Assembly: GCA_020073705.1 (NCBI GenBank)
Contig: JAIQES010000029.1
Coordinates: 1-52,729 of the forward strand
Length of the DNA: 52,729 nt
Direction: 5' to 3'
DNA from: Terriglobia bacterium
Lineage (GTDB): Bacteria; Acidobacteriota; Terriglobia; Acidiferrales; UBA7541
A program made the translations under genes and the position numbers. Shown here one piece after another: positions 29,444 to 36,893 of this stretch (its first letter is position 1; every line of letters begins with the position of its first letter). The notes beneath the pieces were generated by a model. It was not told the origin of the DNA. It searched no databases and saw only the letters and a list, made by a program, of their open reading frames with translations.

Positions 29444-29546
29444 ACCCCGTGGCAATTTGAAAATGCCGCCCTCGCGACTATTTCGAGACAAGTTCCGGAC
29501 GGCGCCGTGGTATGTTTTCATAAGAATGCTCCGGCGAGATAACTGG

Positions 29547-30914
29547 ATGAACAGGCGAAGCTCGATCCTACGCAGCGGTCTCGCTGTTTTCCTGCTGATA
29601 TGTCTCGCGCCGCTGGTGCGGGCCTGGGAGCGCGAGCCGTCGAGCGTCTTTGCCGAGCGGCGCGCGAAACTCATCGCCGCGGTGGGTGCGCCCATCGTGC
29701 TGTTCGGCTATACCGGCCACGAAGAATCGAACCCTTCCTACGTGTTCATGCAGGAAGAAAATTTCTATTATCTGACCGGCCATAACGAGGAAGGCGCGGC
29801 GCTGCTGTTGCTCCCCGAATCGGCCGCGCAAAAGGGCTGGTCCGGACCGCGCGAAATTCTGTATCTCCCGCCGCGCAATCTGGCCGAGGAAAAATGGAAC
29901 GGTCCGCGCCTCGGCCCGGATGATCCCGGCATCAAGGAGAAAACCGGCTTTGCTGCTGTGGAATCATTTACAAAGTTGCACGAAGCACTTGCCAATATCA
30001 GCAGGGATTTTCCCGAGATCTACACCGAATTGCCGGGCCCGCACGATGATGGCTATCCACACGCGGCCTACTGGTCAAATTGGATCAAGGGCGCCGCACC
30101 TCACGCGACCCTGAAGGATGTCTCCTCGGCGGTCGACACGCTGCGCGCGATCAAGTCGCCCGGCGAGCTGGCGCTGATCATCAAGGCGATTGAGCCTTCC
30201 ATCGACGCGCACCTGGCGGCCATGAAGATGATGCATCCGGGACTTTATGAGTATCAGGTGGCGGCAAAGATGGTCGAGATTCATGCCGAGGACGGCTGCG
30301 AGACCGAGGCGTATGCTCCGATTGTCGGCTCGGGTCCCAACTCGACCGTGCTCCACTACAACAAGCTCGACCGCAAGATTGAGGATGGCGACATTGTTGT
30401 TCTGGACGTCGCGGGGCAGTATTCCGACTACGCCGCCGACATCACGCGCACGCTTCCCGCAAATGGAAAATTCACGCCTCGCCAGCGCGAGATCTACGAA
30501 ATCGTCCTGGGCGCGCAGAATGCCGCGCTCGCCGCGCTCAAGCCCGGCATGACGATCCTCGGCGAGAGTTCCACTAGCCTCCAGAAGATCGCCATGGATT
30601 ACATCAATTCGCACGGGAAGGACAAGGAGGGCCGCACGCTTGGCCGGTACTACATTCACATCCTGAGCCATCACATCGGCTTGGATGTGCATGACCCGAG
30701 CGGTCCGCCGCGCTCCCTCGAGCCAGGCATGGTCATCACGATCGAGCCCGGAATCTACATTCCCGAGGAGAATATCGGCGTACGCATCGAAGACGACGTG
30801 CTCATCACGCCCACCGGCTACAAACTGCTCACGGCGCGCCTGCCGCGCTCGCCCGACGAGATCGAAAAAATCATGGCCGATGGCAAAGCGGCGCGCGAAA
30901 GGCAGCGGCCGTAG
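29547..30914 (+). CDS. exported Xaa-Pro aminopeptidase-like metallopeptidase (M24B)
   Basis: Removes N-terminal residues ahead of proline; here apparently periplasmic. A signal peptide covers about residues 1-28 (LAVFLLICLAPLVRA). The N-terminal creatinase-like domain includes YLTGHNEEGAALLLLP; the pita-bread catalytic domain has all five metal ligands: Asp in VVLDVAG, Asp in YAADITRT, His in ILSHHIGLDVHD, Glu in TIEPGIYIP and Glu in VRIEDDVLIT. Length 455 aa. ATG 29547 is chosen because it opens the signal peptide; 29457 and 29526 are alternatives. Confidence 0.88.
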   Translation: MNRRSSILRSGLAVFLLICLAPLVRAWEREPSSVFAERRAKLIAAVGAPIVLFGYTGHEESNPSYVFMQEENFYYLTGHNEEGAALLLLPESAAQKGWSGPREILYLPPRNLAEEKWNGPRLGPDDPGIKEKTGFAAVESFTKLHEALANISRDFPEIYTELPGPHDDGYPHAAYWSNWIKGAAPHATLKDVSSAVDTLRAIKSPGELALIIKAIEPSIDAHLAAMKMMHPGLYEYQVAAKMVEIHAEDGCETEAYAPIVGSGPNSTVLHYNKLDRKIEDGDIVVLDVAGQYSDYAADITRTLPANGKFTPRQREIYEIVLGAQNAALAALKPGMTILGESSTSLQKIAMDYINSHGKDKEGRTLGRYYIHILSHHIGLDVHDPSGPPRSLEPGMVITIEPGIYIPEENIGVRIEDDVLITPTGYKLLTARLPRSPDEIEKIMADGKAARERQRP

Positions 30915-30948
30915 AGAACCAGCAGTTGCGGACAAAGGTCCCTGGTTT

Positions 30949-31027
30949 CGTCATTCCGAACGAAGCGAGGAATCCCTCTTGCCTTCATACGATCACGGAG
31001 AGATTCCTCGCTTCGCTCGGAATGACG
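30949..31027. repeat. inverted-repeat element upstream of GIY-YIG gene
   Basis: Two arms of about 30 bases (30949-30978 and 30998-31027) form a near-perfect inverted repeat around a 19-base loop. Each arm contains ATTCCGAACGAAGCGAGGAAT or the closely related ATTCCTCGCTTCGCTCGGAAT. It is the same family as the inner part of the element at 25007-25147. It ends 26 bases before the GIY-YIG start codon. Confidence 0.8.
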
Positions 31028-31053
31028 GAGTGTTAGTCTGACGCAGAAAACTC

Positions 31054-31341
31054 ATGGAGAGAATCTTCCATGTCTACTTCCTTGCGGGAAAGTCGGGTGT
31101 GTTGTATACGGGCATGACGAACAATCTGATTCGCCGTGTATCGGAGCACAAAAACAAGCAAATCCCGGGGTTCACACAGAAGTACAATGTGACGAGTCTC
31201 GTGTGGTACGAGGCGCACGGAAGGGTCACGAGCGCCATCGTCCGCGAGAAGCAAATCAAGGGGTGGGGACGGACAAAGAAAGTAGCATTGGTCGAGGCAA
31301 TGAACCCTCATTGGAAGGACTTGAGCGAGGGACTCAAATAA
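31054..31341 (+). CDS. GIY-YIG nuclease-family protein (UPF0213-like)
   Basis: A 95-aa single-domain GIY-YIG protein. The signature appears as VYFLAGKSGVLYTGMTNN, the second Tyr of the motif being in LYTGMT, followed by LIRRVSEH; YEAHGRVTSAIVREKQIKGW supplies the later conserved Glu. No DNA-binding domain is attached. The gene has no strong ribosome site and is flanked on both sides by copies of one inverted-repeat family. It may be a repair-type nuclease or part of a small mobile unit; the sequence does not decide. Confidence 0.85.
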   Translation: MERIFHVYFLAGKSGVLYTGMTNNLIRRVSEHKNKQIPGFTQKYNVTSLVWYEAHGRVTSAIVREKQIKGWGRTKKVALVEAMNPHWKDLSEGLK

Positions 31342-31415
31342 CCGAAGGCTTGCGTTCTGTCCCCACGGCGCTGAACAGGTTGTTCGACGGGGCCAATACC
31401 GGCAAGCCCCGTTTT

Positions 31416-31456
31416 CGTCATTCCGAACCCGCTCCTGCGGGTGAGGAATCCCTCGG
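31416..31456. repeat. half-copy of the ATTCCGA... inverted-repeat family
   Basis: Contains CGTCATTCCGAAC, an internal hairpin CCCGC-TCCT-GCGGG, and GAGGAATCCCTCGG. It matches the left arm of the element at 30949-31027 with a different centre, and has no right arm. It lies 75 bases after the GIY-YIG stop. Confidence 0.6.
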
Positions 31457-31481
31457 AGCCGACCTGATCACCCGCCGCGCG

Positions 31482-31510
31482 TTGACCGTTCGATGATCGG
31501 CGTCTATAAT
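31482..31510 (+). promoter_or_regulatory. strong sigma-70-type promoter of efp
   Basis: TTGACC (31482-31487), a 17-base spacer, and a perfect TATAAT (31505-31510). Transcription would start near 31517, leaving a leader of about 100 bases before efp. It is the best consensus promoter in the window. Confidence 0.8.
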
Positions 31511-31619
31511 TGATATTTGGAGGGGGCGCACGTCTGGCCCGCTCGAGCCGCGCGACGCTAAATCGCAGCGGGTTTCAGCCGCCTGCCGCAAGATCCCGTA
31601 GGCATCAGGAGAGAATGGA

Positions 31620-32174
31620 ATGCGAGCAACACAACTGCGCCCCGGAATGACCATCCGCCACGAGGGCGAACTGTACACGGTGCATAGCGTCGAGCACCGC
31701 ACGCCCGGCAACAAACGCGCCGCCATGGCTACGAAAATGCGCAACTTGCGCACCGGCTCGATCATCGACTACCGGTTCCGCGCTGAAGTGGATATCGAGC
31801 GCGCCATCTTCGATGAGATCGAGCACGAATATCTCTATTCGGATAGCGAGGGCTACCACTTCATGAACACGGAGTCCTACGAGCAGTTTCATCTCGGCGC
31901 GGACGTGCTCGGCGAAGCGGTGTACTACCTGATTCCGAATACCACGGTGAAGCTGGAGTTCTACGAGGGCAAGCCAATTGGCGTGGTGCTACCCGACACG
32001 ATGGACTTGAAGGTGGTAGACACCGAGCCGACCGTGCAGAAGGCCACCGCCAGCGCGGTGATGAAGGCCGCAAAACTCGAGACCGGCCTTACCATCCAGG
32101 TGCCGCCGTTCGTCAATACTGGCGACAAAGTCAAAGTCGATACCTCAGAAGCCCGCTACGTCCAGCGTGTGTAG
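31620..32174 (+). CDS. efp: translation elongation factor P
   Basis: Rescues ribosomes stalled at polyproline. All three OB/KOW domains are present in 184 aa: MRATQLRPGMTIRHEGELYTV at the start, YLIPNTTVKLEFYEG in the middle and VPPFVNTGDKVKVDTSEARY at the end. The domain I tip loop reads TPGNKRA: aligned with PGKGQA of E. coli, the modified Lys34 position is Asn, with Lys one residue later. No modifying-enzyme gene (epmA/B or earP) is nearby. Ribosome site GGAGAG precedes ATG 31620. Confidence 0.95.
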   Translation: MRATQLRPGMTIRHEGELYTVHSVEHRTPGNKRAAMATKMRNLRTGSIIDYRFRAEVDIERAIFDEIEHEYLYSDSEGYHFMNTESYEQFHLGADVLGEAVYYLIPNTTVKLEFYEGKPIGVVLPDTMDLKVVDTEPTVQKATASAVMKAAKLETGLTIQVPPFVNTGDKVKVDTSEARYVQRV

Positions 32175-32323
32175 ATGGCGGGAGGGGCATGTGCAATTAT
32201 GTACTTGCGCAGACATGTTTTCTTACAATTAGTTCACGGGTGCTTCAGTAGCTGCAAGATTCCCATTACTTCTAGAGATACAATTCCGGAACTATCGGTC
32301 GAATCTCGAATACAACGGATTTA

Positions 32324-33343
32324 TCAGGGTAGCGTAATATCAAGCCCGTGTTGTTTAAATATAAGGTCTATTTTCGGCTCCTCACTTGCGTTGTTCTTGA
32401 CACTTTCACCAGCAATAAGCTTGTACCTGAAGAACTTGTCAAAAGTATCCACGTACTTTGCTGGGAGGTTCTTCCACATCATCTCCGTAAAACACATAAG
32501 TCCGTCTGCATAGTCCTGACCGTATGATTTTCTAACATCCCACATTGCATCGACCCACTTGTATCCAGGAGTATCCTTTTGACACACATTCCGCCCACTA
32601 AAACTCGCAGAAAAATAACAAGAAAGAATCCACGCTGCGACCTCGTCATCATCGGCCTCGGCGCGCGATATTCCACGTCTGTATGCATCTGGCCATACCA
32701 AGGCACGATTAAACGTGTATATGGAATATATAGAAATCAGGACACTGGAATTATTAATTGCGTCTTCTGAAATGATGAGTGACGAATAATAGGTGGGACC
32801 CGGTGAGCCGCCGCCACTAATGATCCCATGCGACGGTGAAACTCCTAATGGTGGAATCTCCGCAGGAAGCTCAAATCCTATTTTCTTCAGATACAGGTAG
32901 TATTGATTTATTTGCCAGATAATCTTTCTTTGCGTTCTTTCCGTAAGAACAGGCGAGGACTTAAATGTCATCTTGATTACTACTTCCTGCTTCCACTCAA
33001 TCTTGCTGACAGCCCACCATCCGCCATAGGTAACGACCATCAAAGCTAATCCACTGATTACGAAGACCGCGGAAATCTCCTTAGCAGGTTTATGCTCGCC
33101 GATGGAGACGTGGAGTATCTTTAGCAACAGTAATAAGGGACCCAGTGCAATAAGCGTGCGACCTAATCCGTACATTCGCTCCTGGGCTACCACGATGCCC
33201 ACAGGAATGAGGATTGTGCCAACGATCCACGCCAAAGGACCCCAGTCCCATATCTTCCTCCAGAGCCATCGCACCACGTTTATGAAAGAAAGCAGCCAAT
33301 TAAGATAAAGCGAGCCCGTGGAAGAACCAAGGTCCTCATCCAT
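32324..33343 (-). CDS. AT-rich orphan membrane protein (339 aa)
   Basis: Not recognised. Three hydrophobic segments lie in the first 130 residues (about 35-55, 65-80 and 90-115), followed by a soluble domain with many Tyr, Trp and Ser and a few Cys. The start is an ATG at 33343. The gene and its flanks (about 32180-33370) are clearly richer in A and T than neighbouring DNA and use AT-rich codons, which suggests recent transfer. No partner genes accompany it; efp and purB flank it. Confidence 0.6.
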   Translation of the reverse strand: MDEDLGSSTGSLYLNWLLSFINVVRWLWRKIWDWGPLAWIVGTILIPVGIVVAQERMYGLGRTLIALGPLLLLLKILHVSIGEHKPAKEISAVFVISGLALMVVTYGGWWAVSKIEWKQEVVIKMTFKSSPVLTERTQRKIIWQINQYYLYLKKIGFELPAEIPPLGVSPSHGIISGGGSPGPTYYSSLIISEDAINNSSVLISIYSIYTFNRALVWPDAYRRGISRAEADDDEVAAWILSCYFSASFSGRNVCQKDTPGYKWVDAMWDVRKSYGQDYADGLMCFTEMMWKNLPAKYVDTFDKFFRYKLIAGESVKNNASEEPKIDLIFKQHGLDITLP

Positions 33344-33380
33344 TACAAATACCCCCGCAAAACGGCATCATCCTACAATC

Positions 33381-34688
33381 TCAGGCGAACACGCGGGCGA
33401 AGATCGCGTCCACGTAGCGGAGCTGGCGGTTTAGGTCGAATGTATGTTGGAGCGCTGCTGCGTTTAGGAACTTTGTGATGCGCGGATCGGCGGCGACGCG
33501 GTTCTTAAAATTTGTTTCCGTTTCCCACGCGGCCATGGCGTGTTCCTGCACCCATTTATAGGCGTCTTCGCGGGCGGCGCCCGCTTCGACCAGGTCCTGC
33601 AAGAGCTGGCCGGAGAATACCAGGCCGCCGGTCGCGTCCAGGTTGCGGCGCATGCGTTCCGGGAAGACGCGCATGCCGGCGACGATGTCGGTCATGCGCG
33701 CGAGCAGATAGTCGGCCAGAATGGTCGAATCGGGCAGGATGACACGCTCGACCGAGCTGTGCGAGATGTCGCGCTCGTGCCACAGCGCGATGTTTTCGAA
33801 CGCCGCGCCGGCGTTGGCCCGCACGACGCGCGCCAGCCCGCAAATCTGTTCGCTCGAAACCGGGTTGCGCTTGTGCGGCATTGCCGAGCTGCCGCGCTGC
33901 TCGCCTCCGAACGGCTCCTCGGCCTCGCGAACTTCGGTGCGCTGCAGGTGGCGAATTTCGAGCGCGATTTTTTCGAGCGTGGCCGTCAGGATCGCCAGTG
34001 TCGAGAGATATTGCGCGTGGCGGTCGCGCTGAATCACCTGGGACGCCACCGGCGCCACATCCAAACCAAGCCGCTTGCAGATTGCTTCTTCGACCTCTAC
34101 CCCCAGATGCGACGCGTTGCCCACGGCGCCGGAGATTTTTCCCACGGCCATCTGCCGCGCGGCGTGCCCGAAGCGTTCGAGATTGCGGCGGTTCTCGGCG
34201 AACCAGTTGGCGATTTTCAGGCCAAACGTGATGGGCTCGGCGTGCACGCCGTGCGTGCGTCCGATCTGCGGCGTCTGCTGGAATTCGCGCGCGCGGCGCT
34301 CGAGCACTTCGCCGAAACGAACCAGGCCATGCTCGATCAGGCGCGAGGCTTCCCGAACCTGCAGGGCCTGCGCGGTGTCCACGACGTCGTTCGATGTCAT
34401 GCCGTAATGCAGCCAGCGCGCGGAGCCGGGATCGCCGATGGTTTCGCCGACGGCCATCGTGAATGCGATGACGTCGTGTTTCACCCGTGCTTCGAGCTCG
34501 GCGATGCGGCGCGCCACGGCCCCATCGACGCGCGCTTTCTCGCGGATTTTGGCGGCTGCGGCGGCCGGCACAACGCCGCGTTCGGCCAGCGTTTCGGTCG
34601 CGGCGAGTTCCACATCGAGCCAGCGGCGGAATTTGCCTTCCTCGCCCCAGATTCGGCCCATCTCTTCGCGCGTGTATCGTGAAATCAA
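33381..34688 (-). CDS. purB: adenylosuccinate lyase
   Basis: Two steps of purine synthesis: SAICAR to AICAR, and adenylosuccinate to AMP. The fumarase/aspartase superfamily signature SSAMPHKRNP lies near residue 270, and RTHGVHAEPITFG near 145 holds the general acid/base His. A TTG start at 34688 is chosen because GGGAG lies six bases upstream and the N-terminus then reads ISRYTREEMGRIW like the family; a GTG at 34709 is in frame. Length about 435 aa. Confidence 0.95.
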   Translation of the reverse strand: MISRYTREEMGRIWGEEGKFRRWLDVELAATETLAERGVVPAAAAAKIREKARVDGAVARRIAELEARVKHDVIAFTMAVGETIGDPGSARWLHYGMTSNDVVDTAQALQVREASRLIEHGLVRFGEVLERRAREFQQTPQIGRTHGVHAEPITFGLKIANWFAENRRNLERFGHAARQMAVGKISGAVGNASHLGVEVEEAICKRLGLDVAPVASQVIQRDRHAQYLSTLAILTATLEKIALEIRHLQRTEVREAEEPFGGEQRGSSAMPHKRNPVSSEQICGLARVVRANAGAAFENIALWHERDISHSSVERVILPDSTILADYLLARMTDIVAGMRVFPERMRRNLDATGGLVFSGQLLQDLVEAGAAREDAYKWVQEHAMAAWETETNFKNRVAADPRITKFLNAAALQHTFDLNRQLRYVDAIFARVFA

Positions 34689-34843
34689 TCTGATCTCCCT
34701 TAGGCGCACGCCATCGAATCACAGGCGGCGGGTGAAGCAAGATTGGCGGGGAAACTCCCTACGTCAGGATACCCGATTTCACTGCCCAATGTCGCGTCAT
34801 GTCCGCCGGGGGATGGTGGGCCACATTCCGAGAAGCGGACTTA

Positions 34844-35122
34844 TCAGGACTTGGAAACAAATCTCCTCAAGCGCAAAATCCAATATGCCAATCCAGCAAA
34901 GAGAACTGCTGTCGTAAAGCGTGAGCGCCACAAGAACTCTGGGCTTGCATCGCCGCGATCATGAAAAGGTGTGGCGATTAGCTTTCCTGGTAGCAAGACC
35001 AACTCACAGGTGAGGTCTGGAATGGAACCTGCCTTGAAGTGCGGTTGAAGAATCGAAGGGATCGCCGCAATCACACATCCAACCAATATGGCTAGTGCGA
35101 TGCTCATGCGTTTTCTAATCAT
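34844..35122 (-). CDS. small membrane protein, unknown (92 aa)
   Basis: From ATG 35122 (AGGA seven bases upstream) the product begins MIRKRMSIALAILVGCVIAA, a membrane helix, and has a second hydrophobic segment near the C-terminus (TTAVLFAGLAYWILRL). The same frame is open back to 35308, but the longer N-terminus looks non-coding and overlaps the deacetylase gene's end. No family recognised. Confidence 0.45.
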   Translation of the reverse strand: MIRKRMSIALAILVGCVIAAIPSILQPHFKAGSIPDLTCELVLLPGKLIATPFHDRGDASPEFLWRSRFTTAVLFAGLAYWILRLRRFVSKS

Positions 35123-35217
35123 GGCGCGTCCTGACTTGACTTGCACTAAGCCATTGCGGTCCCTGAGCCAAGTCCTGATAAACGGTCTTCTCGGTACCTG
35201 GCCGACTCCCACCAAAA

Positions 35218-36090
35218 TCACAAACCCCGTTGGAACTTGTACCAATCGAGGATCTTCCCGCCGGTGGAGAACATCACCCCATTCTTGACCGACAGATCGT
35301 CCAGGCATTTCTCGAAGTACCCGATGCGGTGCGGCACGCCGTGTAGATAGGGATGGCAGGCCAGTGCCAGTACGCGCGCCTGCTCAGGCCCTTCGGAAAG
35401 ATAGCGGTCGCATGTCACCATGGCTCGATCATAAAGTTCGGACGAGGGACGTTTTTCGTTCGCCATCAAGACCACGTCGTTGACCTCCACCGAATAGGGC
35501 ATGCTATAAAGCGGCCCTTCTTTGGTTTTTATGACAGTGGGCTGATCATCCAGCACCCAATCGACGGTGTATTCGATGCCCGCCTTGACCAGGAGTTCGG
35601 GCGTATTGTGGGTCTCGGTGAGTCCCGGGCCCATCCAGCCGCGCGGCTTCGCACCGGTGAACTTCTTGATCGACTCGGCGGTCTGGCGAATGGCCTCTTC
35701 CTCATTCGTCATGGCGTGCATGGGTTTTTGAATGGTGTTGTGGCCCATGAATTCCCAACCCGCCTTGAGGGCAGCCTCGCAAATCCGCGGATAGTGCTCG
35801 ATCACCGAGGCGTTGATGCAGAAGACGGCTTTCATACTCCGCTTGTCCAAAGCCGCTTTCATCCGCCAGAACCCAATGCGGGCCCCATACTCTGCCCAAC
35901 TCCAGTTGGGCACATCGGGGACGAAGAGCACCCCTTGAGGTGGCGTCAATATGGTGCGCGGTAAAGGTCCGTCAGGGTCCCATACCTCGACCGTCACCAG
36001 AGGCCAGACCACTACGGTCTTGTTATCCGGAAGGCGCAACGGCTTGCGATCTACAATTGCGCTGTACTCTACCCGGTCCCAAAGTTTCAT
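35218..36090 (-). CDS. polysaccharide deacetylase family protein (PuuE/PgdA-like)
   Basis: A NodB-type carbohydrate esterase-like fold of 290 aa. The order YGARIGFWRM, KAVFCINASVIEHYP, GWEFMGHNTIQKPMHAM, and LALACHPYLHGVPHRIGY matches the group that includes allantoinase PuuE and peptidoglycan deacetylase of Helicobacter. Metal-binding positions are only partly conventional: His in MGHN and His in PMHAM are visible, while the usual Asp-Asp pair is not. No signal peptide, so it is probably cytoplasmic. Substrate unknown. Confidence 0.75.
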   Translation of the reverse strand: MKLWDRVEYSAIVDRKPLRLPDNKTVVVWPLVTVEVWDPDGPLPRTILTPPQGVLFVPDVPNWSWAEYGARIGFWRMKAALDKRSMKAVFCINASVIEHYPRICEAALKAGWEFMGHNTIQKPMHAMTNEEEAIRQTAESIKKFTGAKPRGWMGPGLTETHNTPELLVKAGIEYTVDWVLDDQPTVIKTKEGPLYSMPYSVEVNDVVLMANEKRPSSELYDRAMVTCDRYLSEGPEQARVLALACHPYLHGVPHRIGYFEKCLDDLSVKNGVMFSTGGKILDWYKFQRGL

Positions 36091-36391
36091 CGTTTTCTCC
36101 TCCGCAGGTCGTATCCGAAATAATCAGCCCGCATTGTACTAAAAGATGCCGTCTTCTACTTTGCGCTACACCGTTTACCTTACCCCTCAGCGAAGGGTTC
36201 TTGCGGTTACAACGGTCCAGCCCACAATTTACGTTTGCCGAAAGTGTGATGCGCTGTTTTTTTGCAGTTCAAATTCCGCGACTATTTCTGTATCCTAAGT
36301 TCCGCGGACACAGGATGAACGGTTCACCGAGAACGTTCTCCGTGAATGGCTCCACCGAGATCGAACGCAGCAAGTCGAAGGAGAGAACCGT
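36091..36391. other. divergent intergenic region, deacetylase / CusF-like lipoprotein
   Basis: No gene is supported. It must hold promoters for both flanking genes. The clearest structure is a 24-base palindrome at 36324-36347, listed separately. A run of seven T precedes GCAGTTC near 36260. Confidence 0.5.
36324..36347. promoter_or_regulatory. 24-base operator-like palindrome ahead of CusF-like gene
   Basis: TTCAC-C-GAGAAC joined directly to GTTCTC-C-GTGAA: eleven of twelve base pairs match, with no loop. The absence of a loop favours a dimeric protein-binding site over an RNA hairpin. It ends 45 bases before the start codon of the copper-binding lipoprotein gene, a suitable place for a repressor site. 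The regulator is unknown. Confidence 0.5.
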
Positions 36392-36814
36392 ATGCGGGAC
36401 CGCGCCAAGTTAAACACACGCTCCCTTTTTCTCTTTGTCGCTTTTACAGCAGGAATATCTCTTTTGGTCTGTCTCGCCGGCTGCAGTCCTCCGCAGCCGG
36501 AACAACCACCAGGTCCGCGCCGCTACTCGCTCCATGGCCGTGTGGTTTCAATCGAAAAGGAGAAGCAGCAGGTTGTCGTGGATCACGGAGCGATCCCGGG
36601 CTTCATGATGGCGATGACGATGCCTTATGCCGTCAAGGATCCTCGCCTGCTCGATTCACTCTCGCCTGAAGATGAGATCACGGCGGACGTTGTCGTGAAT
36701 ATAAATGACGTCTGGCTGGAGAATATTGTGGTCGTCAAGAAGGCGGAGCAGATGAAGATGCCGCCCCCTTCGAACAAATCTCATCCCTCTCCGGCAGTTC
36801 CAAGAAAGCAATAA
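36392..36814 (+). CDS. CusF-like copper-binding lipoprotein
   Basis: The 140-aa product has a lipoprotein signal with lipobox LAGC (Cys31). The mature part has GRVVSIEKEKQQVVVDHGAIPGF in short runs, then the Met-rich PGFMMAMTMPY, which is the copper-binding strand of CusF-like domains, and ends with KPG-like spacing and a Pro/Met-rich tail. Such domains deliver copper to SCO-type proteins or efflux pumps. No SCO1 or efflux gene is adjacent. Ribosome site GAAGGAGAG precedes ATG 36392. Confidence 0.85.
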   Translation: MRDRAKLNTRSLFLFVAFTAGISLLVCLAGCSPPQPEQPPGPRRYSLHGRVVSIEKEKQQVVVDHGAIPGFMMAMTMPYAVKDPRLLDSLSPEDEITADVVVNINDVWLENIVVVKKAEQMKMPPPSNKSHPSPAVPRKQ

Positions 36815-36824
36815 TCGAAATGTG

Positions 36825-36856
36825 CCACAGGGAACCTGGAACACGGTTCCCTGTGG
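36825..36856. terminator. 12-bp hairpin between convergent genes
   Basis: CCACAGGGAACC, an 8-base loop, GGTTCCCTGTGG: a perfect 12-pair stem just after the CusF-like stop and before the stop of the convergent FecR/DUF6600 gene. It is likely a bidirectional terminator, although no T-run follows closely (TTTTT lies about 20 bases on in the plus direction). Confidence 0.65.
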
Positions 36857-36893
36857 TGAGAGCGAACTAGTTTTTCAGCGCGATTTCGTGAGG

